Positions 47,801 through 58,205 of a stretch of 64,000 nucleotides of DNA are shown here, piece by piece. The position numbers and the translations under genes are program-made. Location: contig NC_092701.1 of assembly GCF_964275005.1 (NCBI RefSeq), positions 6,616,715-6,680,714 on the forward strand. Reading direction: 5' to 3'. The notes beneath the pieces are model-generated. The model searched no databases. It had not been told where the DNA came from and was given only the letters and a program-made list of their open reading frames with translations. This stretch comes from Diadema setosum (Eukaryota > Echinodermata > Echinoidea > Diadematoida > Diadematidae). The number at the start of each line of letters is the position of its first letter. Position 1 is the stretch's first letter.

Positions 47801-50800
47801 TACTGAGAAACATTGTGTCTGACCTTTGATCTCTAAGTAATCTTTGGCATATGATGGTCTTTCATCACCCTGTAGGTGTGGCGAACTGGACCACCGGCAA
47901 ACCTAAAGTTCTCAGAGAACATGAAGGAGCTGTTTCGTTGGCAGTTCACCCAGTTCTCCCAGTTCAACACCACAGATTCCCTTCTACTGGTCTCAGGGGT
48001 GCATTTTGGTCCCAACAGCACATCGGGAGAGATTGCTGTGTTCAACCTCAAAGGTGCTGATATGGTTGTCATTCGTTTTTGTTTGTGTACACTGATGAAT
48101 ATTTCCATAAGATACGGTATGCACCTACATATTTTGGGAGCAGAATGTTTCAGAAGTCAAGACTAGTAAGGCATTTCTCCAAGTGGTCAAGGATAGGATA
48201 TAGTAGCATAGCAGTACTAGTTGCATTTGTGTTGCAGGGGACAGTATTTCAAAGGGTTTCATAATAGCACCCAAAATATATGGTGTAGATCCTGTCCTAT
48301 CAATCTCCTTTTAACTCGGTGTTTTGGGAGATACTGTATACATCATATATTTAGCGAGTCAAGTTTTCGCTAATCGGGACTTCCTGACAAATTCATGAGT
48401 GATTAAATTTACGATTATCAAGTGCAGCAATGGATGGAGAAATGTGGGCATGCATGTAGCATTTATGTTGGAATCAGTGTCAGTTTTTTTGCATATATTG
48501 TTAAATTTGTGAATAGTGCCTGACTCACGAAATTCGTCATATGGTAGGCCTACTCGGCATACTTTTCAGTCACACATGTACGATCATTTGTAGCTGTCCT
48601 TGAAAGCACAGTGTAATTGACTTCACATCATTGTCTATTAAGAATATGATGGATTAAAAAGGGAAATTTAGCCAAGTTACATATCGTTGCTGGGGCAACG
48701 AGACCTTGTATCTGATATTTTGGTGAAAATGACTTCTTTGGATTAACAATCAGATAGTCAGTGAAGTGATGTCCTGTCTAAATCCTAGCTATCTTACCAA
48801 AAAACTAAAGCCACCATGGCATGTCAAAGGAAATGCTCTCCCATTTGATGCAGTGCTTTGGCTGCCATGTTTTTTGGCTCTCCTGAACATTTGACATTTT
48901 GTAGATATGACGTCTTGTCGCCCCAGCGACGATATGCGATTTCATGAATGCAGCAATGTTACTAGAATACATGATTGTTTGAGAAAAATGAAAGAATCTG
49001 TATCTGTATCTAAAGATTTAGTGTTGCCATTGCTTGATAAGAAGACTACAATAGTTAATGATAGCACAATAGGACAATGATGTTCAGAAAATATAGCAAG
49101 AATTCCACAAAATTTCATCTTTAATGAAAATTATGCATTACTTTCACTTCTTCCTGACCTTTGTTGAGGGTAATATCATTCCCCCATGCCTTCTGAAAGA
49201 GGCAAGTCAAGTGTTCTTTCATAATGCTAGAGAAATGAAAATACATTGAACTTGAATTAAATTGAATATAAATTTTCTTGATATCATTATCCTACTATGA
49301 TATTACAAACTGTTGTAGTCTCTTTAGCTCTCAGTGGAGGCACCAGAACTTTGAATAAAGGATAATCTTTTAAAGGATTATCCAATTTTCTCAGAATTCA
49401 CCATTTTGTATTTGTAATATTTCTGCATTCACTGTATCCACATTTTTAATTGAGGTAAATTGCTCTTGAAGAAGGTAACATTAAGTTTTGTATTGAATAC
49501 TAGTGATTGTTTGCTTATTTGGCCATATCCAAATTTATCTGATAGAAGGTACTGTAAAAGTGGAAATTTTCGTGGTGTTGAAATTTTCACGTATTTCACG
49601 CAACCAGAATGTGGAGCGAAAATAAAAGCACGCGAATATTTTTTTCTTACCATATGTTCCTGTGCATGATGTCTTGATTCCGCAGAATTTTAAAAAAAAA
49701 AAAAAAAAAAATTAGTCGCGCAAAAATATCCACTCTTACAGTACTTGAAATTGAAAGCTTCAGACTAAAATGCATAGGACAGAATGATATTTATTAAATT
49801 TTCATGTTCCTGCATATCCTCACGTACCCCTTACTCATCTCTCTGCTCTCTGACTGATTTTCAAATGTGATGAAATTATCTTTTAGTGCACTGAACACTT
49901 TTTTCATTCTCTGTTCCTTTAATGATATTAAAATCAGTTGTCAAAGTGAATGTAATATTCTATCATGTGTGTGAGATTACATCAGTAATCATTTGATATC
50001 TGTTTTCACAGAAGAATTTGCCCTCCAAGCCCGCGTGCAGAACAAGCCCTATGATATCTTTGGCTGCTGGCTGAACAATTCTTACCTCCTCTCTGGAAAT
50101 CTCCACTACCTGGGACAGCTCTCCTCCTGCTCAGCCTTGTGGCTGAACAAGGCCACCCAGGAGGTTGACTCCGAGCAGGAGTCCGTGGTGATGCGACTCT
50201 TCAAGTTCCTCAACATGAATGCCAGCACGGTGAGGGGGATCACTGTGGCCAACTGCCGGAACCTCGGGCAGGGCAAGGAACTCCTCCTCCAGCATCTGAA
50301 GCTGGGCTGCAACAAGGACAAGAAGGAGGAGGGGGAGGTAGAGTCCACCACCGCAGAGCAGAGCACTCAGTCGGCGCTGAACTCCAGCAGAGCGGTCAGT
50401 TCCAGCGAGAGCGAGACGGACGTGAAGGCTAGCAGCGCCTACGAGAGCGACACGGAGCTGACAGCCAGCGAGCCGGACTGTGTGCATGAGCAGCGGAGAC
50501 TGCAGCAAGAGAGGATAGGCAAAGAGAGCCCAGGAAAGAGGCTTAAAGGCCTCAGAAGTGCAGATGGGGGTTCCAAAGGAGCAGAACTGCATGTGGACAT
50601 GCCTTCAACCAGCAAAGCATGCTTTGAACATGAACAAGATGTGGAAATGCTTGAAGATAAGCAAGAGGCTCTTGGAGCCATGGGGACAACCACTGCAGGA
50701 GAAGAGAGTGAACCAAGGGGAAAGAAGCTACTAACCCACCGGAGTAGTCAAGATGGTGTCAGCGATAGAGATAGGGCCATGCAAGATGCCCAAGATGTGC

Positions 50801-53699
50801 AATCTAGGACTCATCCCTTGAAGCGAGAGGCTAGTGATTCATCAGTCACACCACCGGGATCATTTCGCAAGAGCTTGCGCAAAGCTGGCGAGAAGCGAAC
50901 CAGCATTCTGAAGAATTCTGAGCAGCAGTCTCAGGGGGCATCCAGCGACACAGAAACGAGCTACAGCAAGCTGTGGAGCAGGGTGCGCAATGCAGAAATG
51001 CGGCGGGGACGACAGAATGTTGATGAGGATCTCATGAAGATTCTGATCTATGGACTGGAGCCGGAGTGTGCAGACTCTAGTGAGAAACAGAGAGCATTGA
51101 GACACTCTCCTGGGAGGTCTCTCCAGGGAGGACCGTCCACAAGCTATGCCGATCACTCCGTGGCGGCCCTAAGGGGAGAGGAAGTCCAGTCTGTGGTTGG
51201 CTCTAGGTGCAGTTCAACAGACACGGTTCTCTCCAGCACAGATACAGATTACACCTCACTGACATTTGCCGGCGAGAGTGGAAGTGGAAGCGACATCGTG
51301 AGAGCGTGGGGGAAGAAGTTCACATTCGGGAGCACGGAGAGTCTCGATGATGAATCTTTAGTTAGACTTGCTGCAGATGCCAAGACCAGTAAAGGTGCAG
51401 GGAATGCGGTGGTATCACCAACTGCCCAGGAGAAAGAGGACAGCAATAACCTGTCGAGTAGCAGCCAGTCGGACTCGCAGGAGTTTGTTCACCGACCCAA
51501 GGTGAGGCGCCGGAGGACGCTGCAGAAGGAGGACAACCAGCACAAACACCTCATTTTCATGAGGGGAGCTGTGGCCTACACTCCGCACCAGATCTGCATC
51601 AAGCACATCGAGCCCAACATGATGGACACCGTGAAGGGACCGCTGGGCATTGCAAAGCATCAAGACCCCACCCGGCCATCACCGGAAGGACCACCACCAG
51701 TCATGGCAGCTGTGGTCGGTGCAGAAGGTGGGGAGGAGCAGCAGCATCCGCAACCTCAAAGACCGCAGCTGGAGTTTGACAAGGTGGATCATGTCCTGGA
51801 CCTTCATGGCCAGATTCTGGGCCTGGCCTTGTCACCTGATCACAGGTAAGTTTGAGTTGTGGCAAATGTTCCATGAAATGTGATTTTTTTTTTTGTGGAA
51901 ATTGTCAACAAAATATTCCAGCTTATGGATTGAAACTATTGGACATTTATTACAGAAAATTCTTGCACAGACTTGTCTCTATATCTATCAATATCTGGCT
52001 GATATATATATATTTTTTTTTTTCAAGTTGGACAGAAGTTATGATATTACTCAATTGTACAGTCTAGGCTTGATTTATTCCCCGTCTCTGTGGAAAAAGT
52101 TTCACATAATATATTCCACTGCATTGTTGTTGTTTTTTCTTTTTGTATGGTGAAAAAATTAAAGGTTTTACTGTTTTACAGTGAAGGTTTATACTTTATC
52201 AGGCAATTTATGAAGAAGCTAATGTGACTGTTTGCTTTTTGTGCAAACTCTGCATTGATTGGAGTCTTTCATCTTCCTTTAAGGTATCTCTGTGTGAATT
52301 GTCGGTCCTGGCCCAAAGACTACCACATCACAGATGCCCTAGCCCCGCCCCCAATTGCCCAGGAGATTGAGGTCCGCATGTTTGACCTCTACACCTTGAT
52401 GGAGGTCAAGCGGTTCAGGGGTCACAAGGCGTTCTCTCCCAATGACGAATGCAACATCATATTCCTTAGCGTCGGTGATTTGTATGTTGCGAGGTAAGTT
52501 TGTCATTGTTACCATAGCAGTCGCGGTGCTCCCACTCTGGTGTCGGAGGGACTGCATACTCGGTCCCAAAATCCTGTCCAGTAAGGGGATACTTTTTGCG
52601 CATTGAAATACGGCACAAAAATTGGAATATAAGTGGTGTATTGACTTTTCAAGAGGAGATTTCTTTTCAAAAGGGTATTTTTTGACTCTCTTTATCTTTG
52701 GACTCTTGAGAATTTAAAAAGAGCGTTACAAAATATCTTGAAGATCACGAAAATATTTATCAAATTCTAATGATGATTAAAAAAAAAAAAAAAACCCTCT
52801 TCTGAAGTATTGTAATGACAGCTTACAGGAGGGAGTGTGTCTGTCTTTAAATATGGAGTTGGAATGAGAACTCACCTGTCATGAGAGGATCTATTTACCA
52901 ATGTTCTGGATATAGGAGAGTCTCCAAGACAAGACAAGCCTGCAAAAAGCCCATAAGTGGGGGGGGGGGGGGGGGGGGGAGAGATTGCAGGAAAAGAAGG
53001 AGGGTGATAAAGGGCTTATAGTCACAACATGTGAGTTTAGGTTTGATATTAGGTTGCTTCTAGTGAGTGTTCTGGATCATCTCAGAGTTCATATGGCTAA
53101 TGCAGAAAGGATGAAAGCTTCCTGTGGTTTGCCACATGAGGCATTATAATTGCAAATTATGTAATCATAATGAAAACATCTTTAATCGTATAAAAATTGT
53201 AGGGTCTTGTACCTGAAGATTCTTTTCATGCATAAAAATGATTAAAGGGTAAGAACAATTTAGGACAGCAGAATTTTGTTCTTATAGTTGCATCACTATT
53301 AAATCCAAAGACATGTTTCTTTAATGTTTCCTCATGTGTCATCCTCTAAGCTCTTTCAGTTGCACATGTGCCTTAATTGTTCTTTTTAATTGTGTATTAT
53401 GAAATGTTTCTCTTCTGTCATATTCTAGATACATTCTAATCATAGATATGGATGCGCATTTTGTTGTCATATCCTCATTCTGTCCTTCAATTCTCAGTGG
53501 TGCAGAAGATCGCCAAGGATACATCTGGGACCGTCACTATGGCACCCTGCTCACCCGCCTGCCCCACAATGACATGGTCAACTGTGTGGCCTTCAACCCT
53601 ACCGACCCTGAGGTGCTGATCACCGCCAGTGATGACCACACACTCAAAATCTGGTATTCGAAGAATCGCGTTGATCAGATGGCCATGACAGCTTTATGA
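44835..53699 (+). CDS. FBXW5: F-box/WD repeat protein 5, ubiquitin-ligase substrate receptor
   Basis: Six exons join in frame: 44835-45064, 46715-46853, 47876-48053, 50012-51845, 52284-52493, 53498-53699, total 930 aa (human about 566). The F-box is near residues 14-58 (LPDSLVVHIFSFLNSRELQR, CRTWLRISHDELLWKK). WD repeats follow: DHNDQVLHVSFSHNGKLFAS, then SCSKDGTIKVW; QFSQFNTTDSLLLVSG; NKPYDIFGCWL; DLHGQILGLALSPDHR; SGAEDRQGYIWDRHYG; and a last LITASDDHTLKIW. Known role of the vertebrate protein: adaptor of SCF and CUL4-DDB1 ligases, with reported substrates such as SAS-6 and EPS8. Odd here: a long acidic insertion in exon 4. The start Met is the first in frame and gives the expected F-box distance. 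Confidence 0.95.
45111..45313. repeat. Imperfect (TTG/TTA)n array in FBXW5 intron 1
   Basis: About 200 bp of TTG, TTA and CTG triplets, starting under 50 bp after the exon 1 donor. It stays open in several frames and so makes false poly-Val, poly-Leu and poly-Cys ORFs. Confidence 0.95.
45427..45496 (-). repeat. tRNA-like sequence, SINE head or tRNA pseudogene
   Basis: On the minus strand TGACTCAGTGG (45494-45484) fits a pol III A box and GGTTCAAGTCC (45449-45439) fits a B box, spaced as in a tRNA. The acceptor ends do not pair well, so a working tRNA is unlikely; a tRNA-derived SINE head is more likely. Confidence 0.45.
45849..46061. mobile_element. TACTGTAAAAGTGG-type MITE in FBXW5 intron 1
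   Basis: Ends TACTGTAAAAGTGGAAATTT and AAATATCCACTTTTACAGTA are inverted, with TA at each edge. Contains AATAAAAGCGTGCAGATA and TTAATGTCCCGATTCCGCAG. Confidence 0.85.
48340..48550. repeat. Worn MITE-like repeat in FBXW5 intron 3
   Basis: TACATCATATATTTAGCGAGTC and GCAATGGATGGAGAAAT-like words match 13862-14105. The ends are not clear. Confidence 0.45.
48681..48938. mobile_element. MITE with ATATCGTTGCTGGGGCAACG ends in FBXW5 intron 3
   Basis: The left ATATCGTTGCTGGGGCAACG and right CGCCCCAGCGACGATAT are imperfect complements, followed inward by AAGACGTCAT-like matches. No ORF. Confidence 0.7.
49550..49743. mobile_element. TACTGTAAAAGTGG-type MITE in FBXW5 intron 3
   Basis: Ends TACTGTAAAAGTGGAAATTT and AAATATCCACTCTTACAGTA. 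An A run at 49691-49710 interrupts the interior. It ends about 270 bp before the acceptor of exon 4. Confidence 0.85.
50012..51845 (+). CDS. FBXW5: FBXW5 exon 4 with the disordered insertion
   Basis: This 1834-bp exon codes residues 183-794. Its two edges are conserved WD-region sequence (RVQNKPYDIFGCWL at the start; LIFMRGAVAYTPHQICIKHI and DHVLDLHGQILGLALSPDH at the end). Between about residues 280 and 690 lies low-complexity Ser/Glu/Asp/Lys-rich sequence with clusters such as SSSESETD, ESDTELTASEPD and SSTDTVLSSTDTDYTSL. The latter resemble acidic kinase (CK2-type) sites by motif only. Base composition is G+C-rich and codon-like throughout with no stop, so the insertion is under coding constraint. 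Confidence 0.9.
52960..52979. repeat. Poly-G tract in FBXW5 intron 5
   Basis: A run of about 20 G. Similar runs occur at 15019-15035, 18512-18526 and 55337-55350. Confidence 0.9.
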
Positions 53700-53838
53700 T
53701 CCTCTGGTCATGGGGGCGCTTAGCCCTACGCCCCGTTCTTAGAGCTATGCGATCTCTCTGGTGCTGATCCTGCACAATTGCATGAACAGTGGCTTTCTGA
53801 TGTCTAAATGAGTAAAAAGGCAGCTGAAGTGCATATAT

Positions 53839-54501
53839 GTGACCTGCTACAACAAAAGGATCCAAAAGTCGGGGGAGGACAATTTTCTGAAAATGACGTT
53901 ACATTATTCCCTTACTCTTCTACTTTGATTTCATATATAACAAAGTCATAAAAGTACTCAGGTTGCGGAGATATCGATGATTTTATTAGTGCATGTCAAG
54001 TAGTAGAAGAAATCAGAATTTCAAGAAAAACGCCTTGAAAGTTTTCCTTCCGACGCTAACATGATCAAGGGGAGGCGAGACAGTTTTCACCGCTTGACAA
54101 TAGAAGGTATGCTCCTAGCGACCTGTGCAATGTCAATTCAAGCTTAGCACCAGCGGTCTACGCACGAACAATCAGTAACCAGGATGACACGCACTGACCA
54201 ATGAGATCACTCCCCCGTTGCTAGGGGCAGAGTCTAGCTGCGGCGCTGAATCCAAATCTTAGGACACGTTTCTGTTCCATTGAAAGTCGGAAAATCGTGG
54301 TCCAGAAAAACACAATTTTCTTGCCTTTCCTTTTGATCATTTCGCTTCAAAATTCAGATGATAGAAGATACATTAAACTACAAAATTATGTCAAAAACAG
54401 AAATTCGAATGTTTTGACAGATTTTGATGATCTGACTTCAAACTCGATTTTCTCGGCTCACTCGTCAGCGGCTTTAGGATCCTTTTGTTGTAGCGGGTCA
54501 C
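53839..54501. mobile_element. MITE with GTGACCTGCTACAACAAAAG ends, just after FBXW5
   Basis: GTGACCTGCTACAACAAAAG then GATCC at the left and GGATCCTTTTGTTGTAGCGG then GTCAC at the right are complements with one mismatch. It starts 140 bp past the FBXW5 stop codon, and no poly(A) signal was found before it, so it may be in the 3' UTR. No ORF. Confidence 0.85.
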
Positions 54502-54683
54502 GTATGTAGCGTATTGAATAATTCTGTCCACTATAACTTGATGCCCCACTGAGCTACATGATATGTCTCACATTGAGCACTTGTCGGTATGATTTAGAAA
54601 GGACTTCTTCAGCTTTATGTTGGTTTTTTTAAGGATTGATAAATTCAGACATGGTATCCTGTGGCATGAGATATGGCTATGTA

Positions 54684-54855
54684 CAGTGGAACCTTGTTAC
54701 AAAGAGGTCTGGTATTACAAAACCCTCCTATAACAAGGTGATATTGCTTGTCCCTATCTTTATGTTTCTTTATATTTACGCCCTGATATAGTGAGAAACC
54801 TGATATAACGTAATTGTCATGATTTATAGGACATAGTATAACAAGGTTCCCTGAA
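54684..54855. mobile_element. Worn pogo-like MITE
   Basis: Starts CAGTGGAACCTTGTTAC after TA and ends near GTATAACAAGGTTCCCTG. ATAACAAGG and GATATAACG words recur inside. Confidence 0.6.
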
Positions 54856-56464
54856 CTTATTGTTTGGTTATGAGATGGCTGCAGGGGTGTGTTGGACTGA
54901 CTCAAGTTGCTGGACATAACATCATCCCAAAATCCTTTGGGTAGGTCTTGAAAATAATTCAGGCAAAAGTGAGCAAACTCGTCCACTATCTCAACTAAAA
55001 GAAAAACACACACCAAAGAGGCAGGTGTAACATAATGTATTCACATCATTAAATATTATGTTAGAGGATCCAGTTCAGAGTCTTTTGATTAACTCATTCC
55101 TATCAAATGCATTTCTATATTTTGAAACTCTTTGTTGCAGTTGTTGCTATATATGCTCAGCAAGCTTCCTGATTCCTTGGAACAGCCTCTGTAATAAGTG
55201 TATTCATACAATTTGAATGTACTGGGAAATCCCATTATATTAGAATACCCGTTTACAATGGAGCCTGCTGTTTTAACGAGGTGAATTTGGCAGTCCAGAT
55301 TTTCCATTACATTGTACTATATTTAGCTGATCTTTGGGGGGGGGGGGGGGTGTCGTACATTTTACGAGGTATTGGTTATATATATGTAAAATCAGCAGTC
55401 CCTGCAACCTTGTTATAGTTGGGTTTCCCTGTGTGGGGATGTTCTGTTTACCTTGTCAATAGTTTTTCAAACACCCGTACCTCTAAACAGGGACAGATAT
55501 GCCTTAGATGTTGCCATCAGTGCCTACTTGTATTCATGTCTTTGCGACCCTTTTTCATTGGGCCCACGTTTTGTGGTACCTGTGCAATACATAGTTTGGT
55601 TTTCAGTGAGCACAAGTTTTCTCTAGAGTTCACTGATGGTAGGGCCTACCCCAAGTGAAGCTGCAGAAGATTCAGGCAGGAGGGGTCTCAAACTAAGAGA
55701 AACTCAAGTCACATATTAAAATTGAAAGATGACATTGAAACTTGAAATTATGCCAGCTAGGTATCGATGCTTGGGCCAGGCTGTAGTTCAAGGTACTAAA
55801 ATCTTGGTAGATTTTCATCACTTTTACCATGTGAAACTGTAATGCTAGTTGAAGTCATCTTTGAAAAGCTTGTGAAACACTTTCTCCAGCATTCTTTAAC
55901 AAGACCATCCCCTTCTGCAAACTTTGTATTCAATGACCTTGTGTCAAGTCTAAACAAATATCTCACTTTTGGAGTCTCCCACAGAGGATACAACGAGAGA
56001 CCTGCTTTGTGCTTGCCCGGTCATATAATTTTTTTTTTTTTTTTTTTTTTTGTAAACACATGTGTTGGGAAGTTACATTTTACTTCCCAATCACAGTCAA
56101 AACTTGACTGATGCTTGTTTGTCACATTTTTTCGATACCACCTGTACTTAAACCTGAACATGACATATTATAAATGTCATCTTACTTATAGAAGGTTGTT
56201 AATGTGAATCTAAACCAGAAATTCAGTCATTGTCCAGTATGAATGGATCACCGTTGTCTCATATGTGTGGAAACCCATTGTGAATGGAAGAATTTGGATT
56301 TGATTTCGTCTGTAATGTCTTGGTTAAGTAACCACTTTTGTAATTGTTCCCATGTTAAACATGCTGGAATGTGATGTTTAAGACTGTGAAAGAGTGTGGA
56401 TCGTACAGAAAAGTTACAATAGGTTGGGAAAGATACACCTCAACAAAAATGAAAGCTTCCATCA
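54856..56464. other. Intergenic stretch
   Basis: No gene. 55195-55440 has scattered TTTAACGAGGT and CCTTGTTATAG words and may be a badly worn pogo-like MITE. A T run lies at 56030-56050. Confidence 0.45.
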
Positions 56465-56567
56465 GCCTTTATATTTGACTGGCTTGCTTTTGTCCACTCC
56501 AGTGGACTTTCTCAAAGCAAATGATTCTTTCCATACCTTTGCTGCCTGTCTGGTTATGCATGGGAGC

Positions 56568-57880
56568 TTATTATGCCTCCGCCACGAAGTGGTGCCGGAG
56601 GCATTATGTTTTCGGGTTGTCCGTCCGTCCGTACGTACGTCCGTACGTCCGTACATCCGTCCGCTTTCGTTTACGCGATAACTTGAGTAATATTTACTGG
56701 AATTTTACCAAACTTGGTCCAAGTATGAAGTATGATGGGGCAACGATTTGATAAGATTTTGGGTGAAATCGGCTAAAGGTCAAAGGTCAAGGTCAAATCA
56801 TGAAATTGTATCCGTTTACGTGATAACTCAAGACTGTATGGAGCAAATTTCACCAAACTTTGTTGGAGGATGATGTATGATGGGACAATTACTTGATTAG
56901 TTTTTCAGTGAAATCGGACAGAGGTCAAAGGTCAAAGATCAAGGTCAAATCCTAAAATTTATCTGTTTATGTGATAACTCAAAACTGGATGAAGCAGCTT
57001 TCACCAAACTTGGTCCAGGGATGATGTATGATGGGACAATTAGTTGAGTAGATTCTAGTGACATTGACAAGAGGTCAAAGGTCAAAAGGTCAAGGTCAAA
57101 TGCTAAAAATGTTGCTATTTCCCCCATATCTATGCAATGCCCGCAGTTATTTTCTTGAAACTTAGTGTAGACATGTACTACTGCGTAAGGATTCTCCAGA
57201 GAGAGTTTCATGTCATAAGGTCAAAGGTCAAAAGGTCAAAGGTTAGGTGAAAATGTTTCAATGTCACTTTTCTCGCAAATGGTTCAATGTATCTTCATGG
57301 AATATGGTACATATGCATGTACTGACTGGCAGGGATTATCTAGGGAATTTAGGGGTCATGGGTCAATAGTCAGGGGTTCAAAGGTCAAGGTCAACTCCTC
57401 AAAATGTTACTGCTGTATTTTCCTCATACATGTATACTAGTGTATGCAATGATTGCATTATTAGTTTTAAAAGTGTGTGATATATGTACATGTATTACTT
57501 GATGGAGATTGTCTTGGAAATGTCCAGCCAGAAGGTCAAAGGTCAAAGGTTAAGGGTCAAAGGTCAGGTTTAAATGAAAAAAAAAATATTTTGTACTGTA
57601 ATTACACTCTTTCTTCATACCTTGAAAATTATACTCAATGCATAAACTTATAATAAGGTCGGTCAGAAGTCAAGTAAAAATTTTCAATTCCCCAAATATG
57701 TGTACCTGCACTCTTTAATAGACAATTATAGCAAACCCAGTTCGTGGAAAGTGAACATTCAAGATATTTCTGACAAACCTGTTATTTCGATATTTTGCCA
57801 GTTATGTGAAACTGTCATCACACATTGTCAAGACATTGTACTATACACCTATTGGGAGAATCATGCATTATGGCGGAGGC
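56568..57880. mobile_element. Repeat with AATGCCTCCG ends and AGGTCA direct-repeat units
   Basis: Begins with the palindrome TATGCCTCCGCCACGAAGTG / CCGGAGGCATTA, then a CCGT(C/A)CG-rich tract, and ends near ATGGCGGAGGCAT. The middle is a tandem array of about 147-bp units (GTGATAACTCAA, TTTCACCAAACTT, GATGATGTATGATGGGACAA). Exact AGGTCAAAGGTCA occurs at 56777, 56922, 57072, 57218 and 57533. No ORF of note. Solo ends occur at 19490 and 22457. Confidence 0.75.
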
Positions 57881-57925
57881 ATCAGTCGCCGTAGCGACAT
57901 TTCTAGTTATGTAGGCGACATTGTA

Positions 57926-58104
57926 CAGTTCAGCCAGCGATCAAGTTCCCCCTAGATCGCGATCACGGGCGATCAGTGATCGCATACGCGATCATTGATT
58001 GTATGCAATTCGGCATACAATCAATTGATTGCGACACATCGCGTATGCGATCACTGATCGCCCGCGATCGCGATCTAGGGGGAACTTGATCGCTGGCTTA
58101 ACTG
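57926..58104. mobile_element. GATC-rich foldback MITE, TA-flanked
   Basis: Ends CAGTTCAGCCAGCGATCAAG and the complement ending GGCTTAACTG, TA outside. Arms of about 80 bp nearly exact, full of GATCGCGATC-type palindromes. Confidence 0.85.
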
Positions 58105-58205
58105 TATATCCAGAGTCCCAAATCAAAGCAAAGGTGTAAAAAGAATCATTCAGCTTGAGAGAGTCCACAGGAGTGGACGAAAGCTAGCCAGTCAAATATG
58201 AAGGT

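Larger units (their letters stand above)
56465..58205. mobile_element. Composite: inverted repeat arms enclosing two other elements
   Basis: The left arm 56465-56545 (TATTTGACTGGCTTGC, GTCCACTCCAGTGGACT, AATGATTCTTT) returns as a complement at 58123-58205, roughly 80 percent identical by eye. Between them lie the AGGTCA-rich repeat (56568-57880) and a GATC-rich foldback (57926-58104). It reads as an old foldback hit by two later insertions. Confidence 0.65.
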
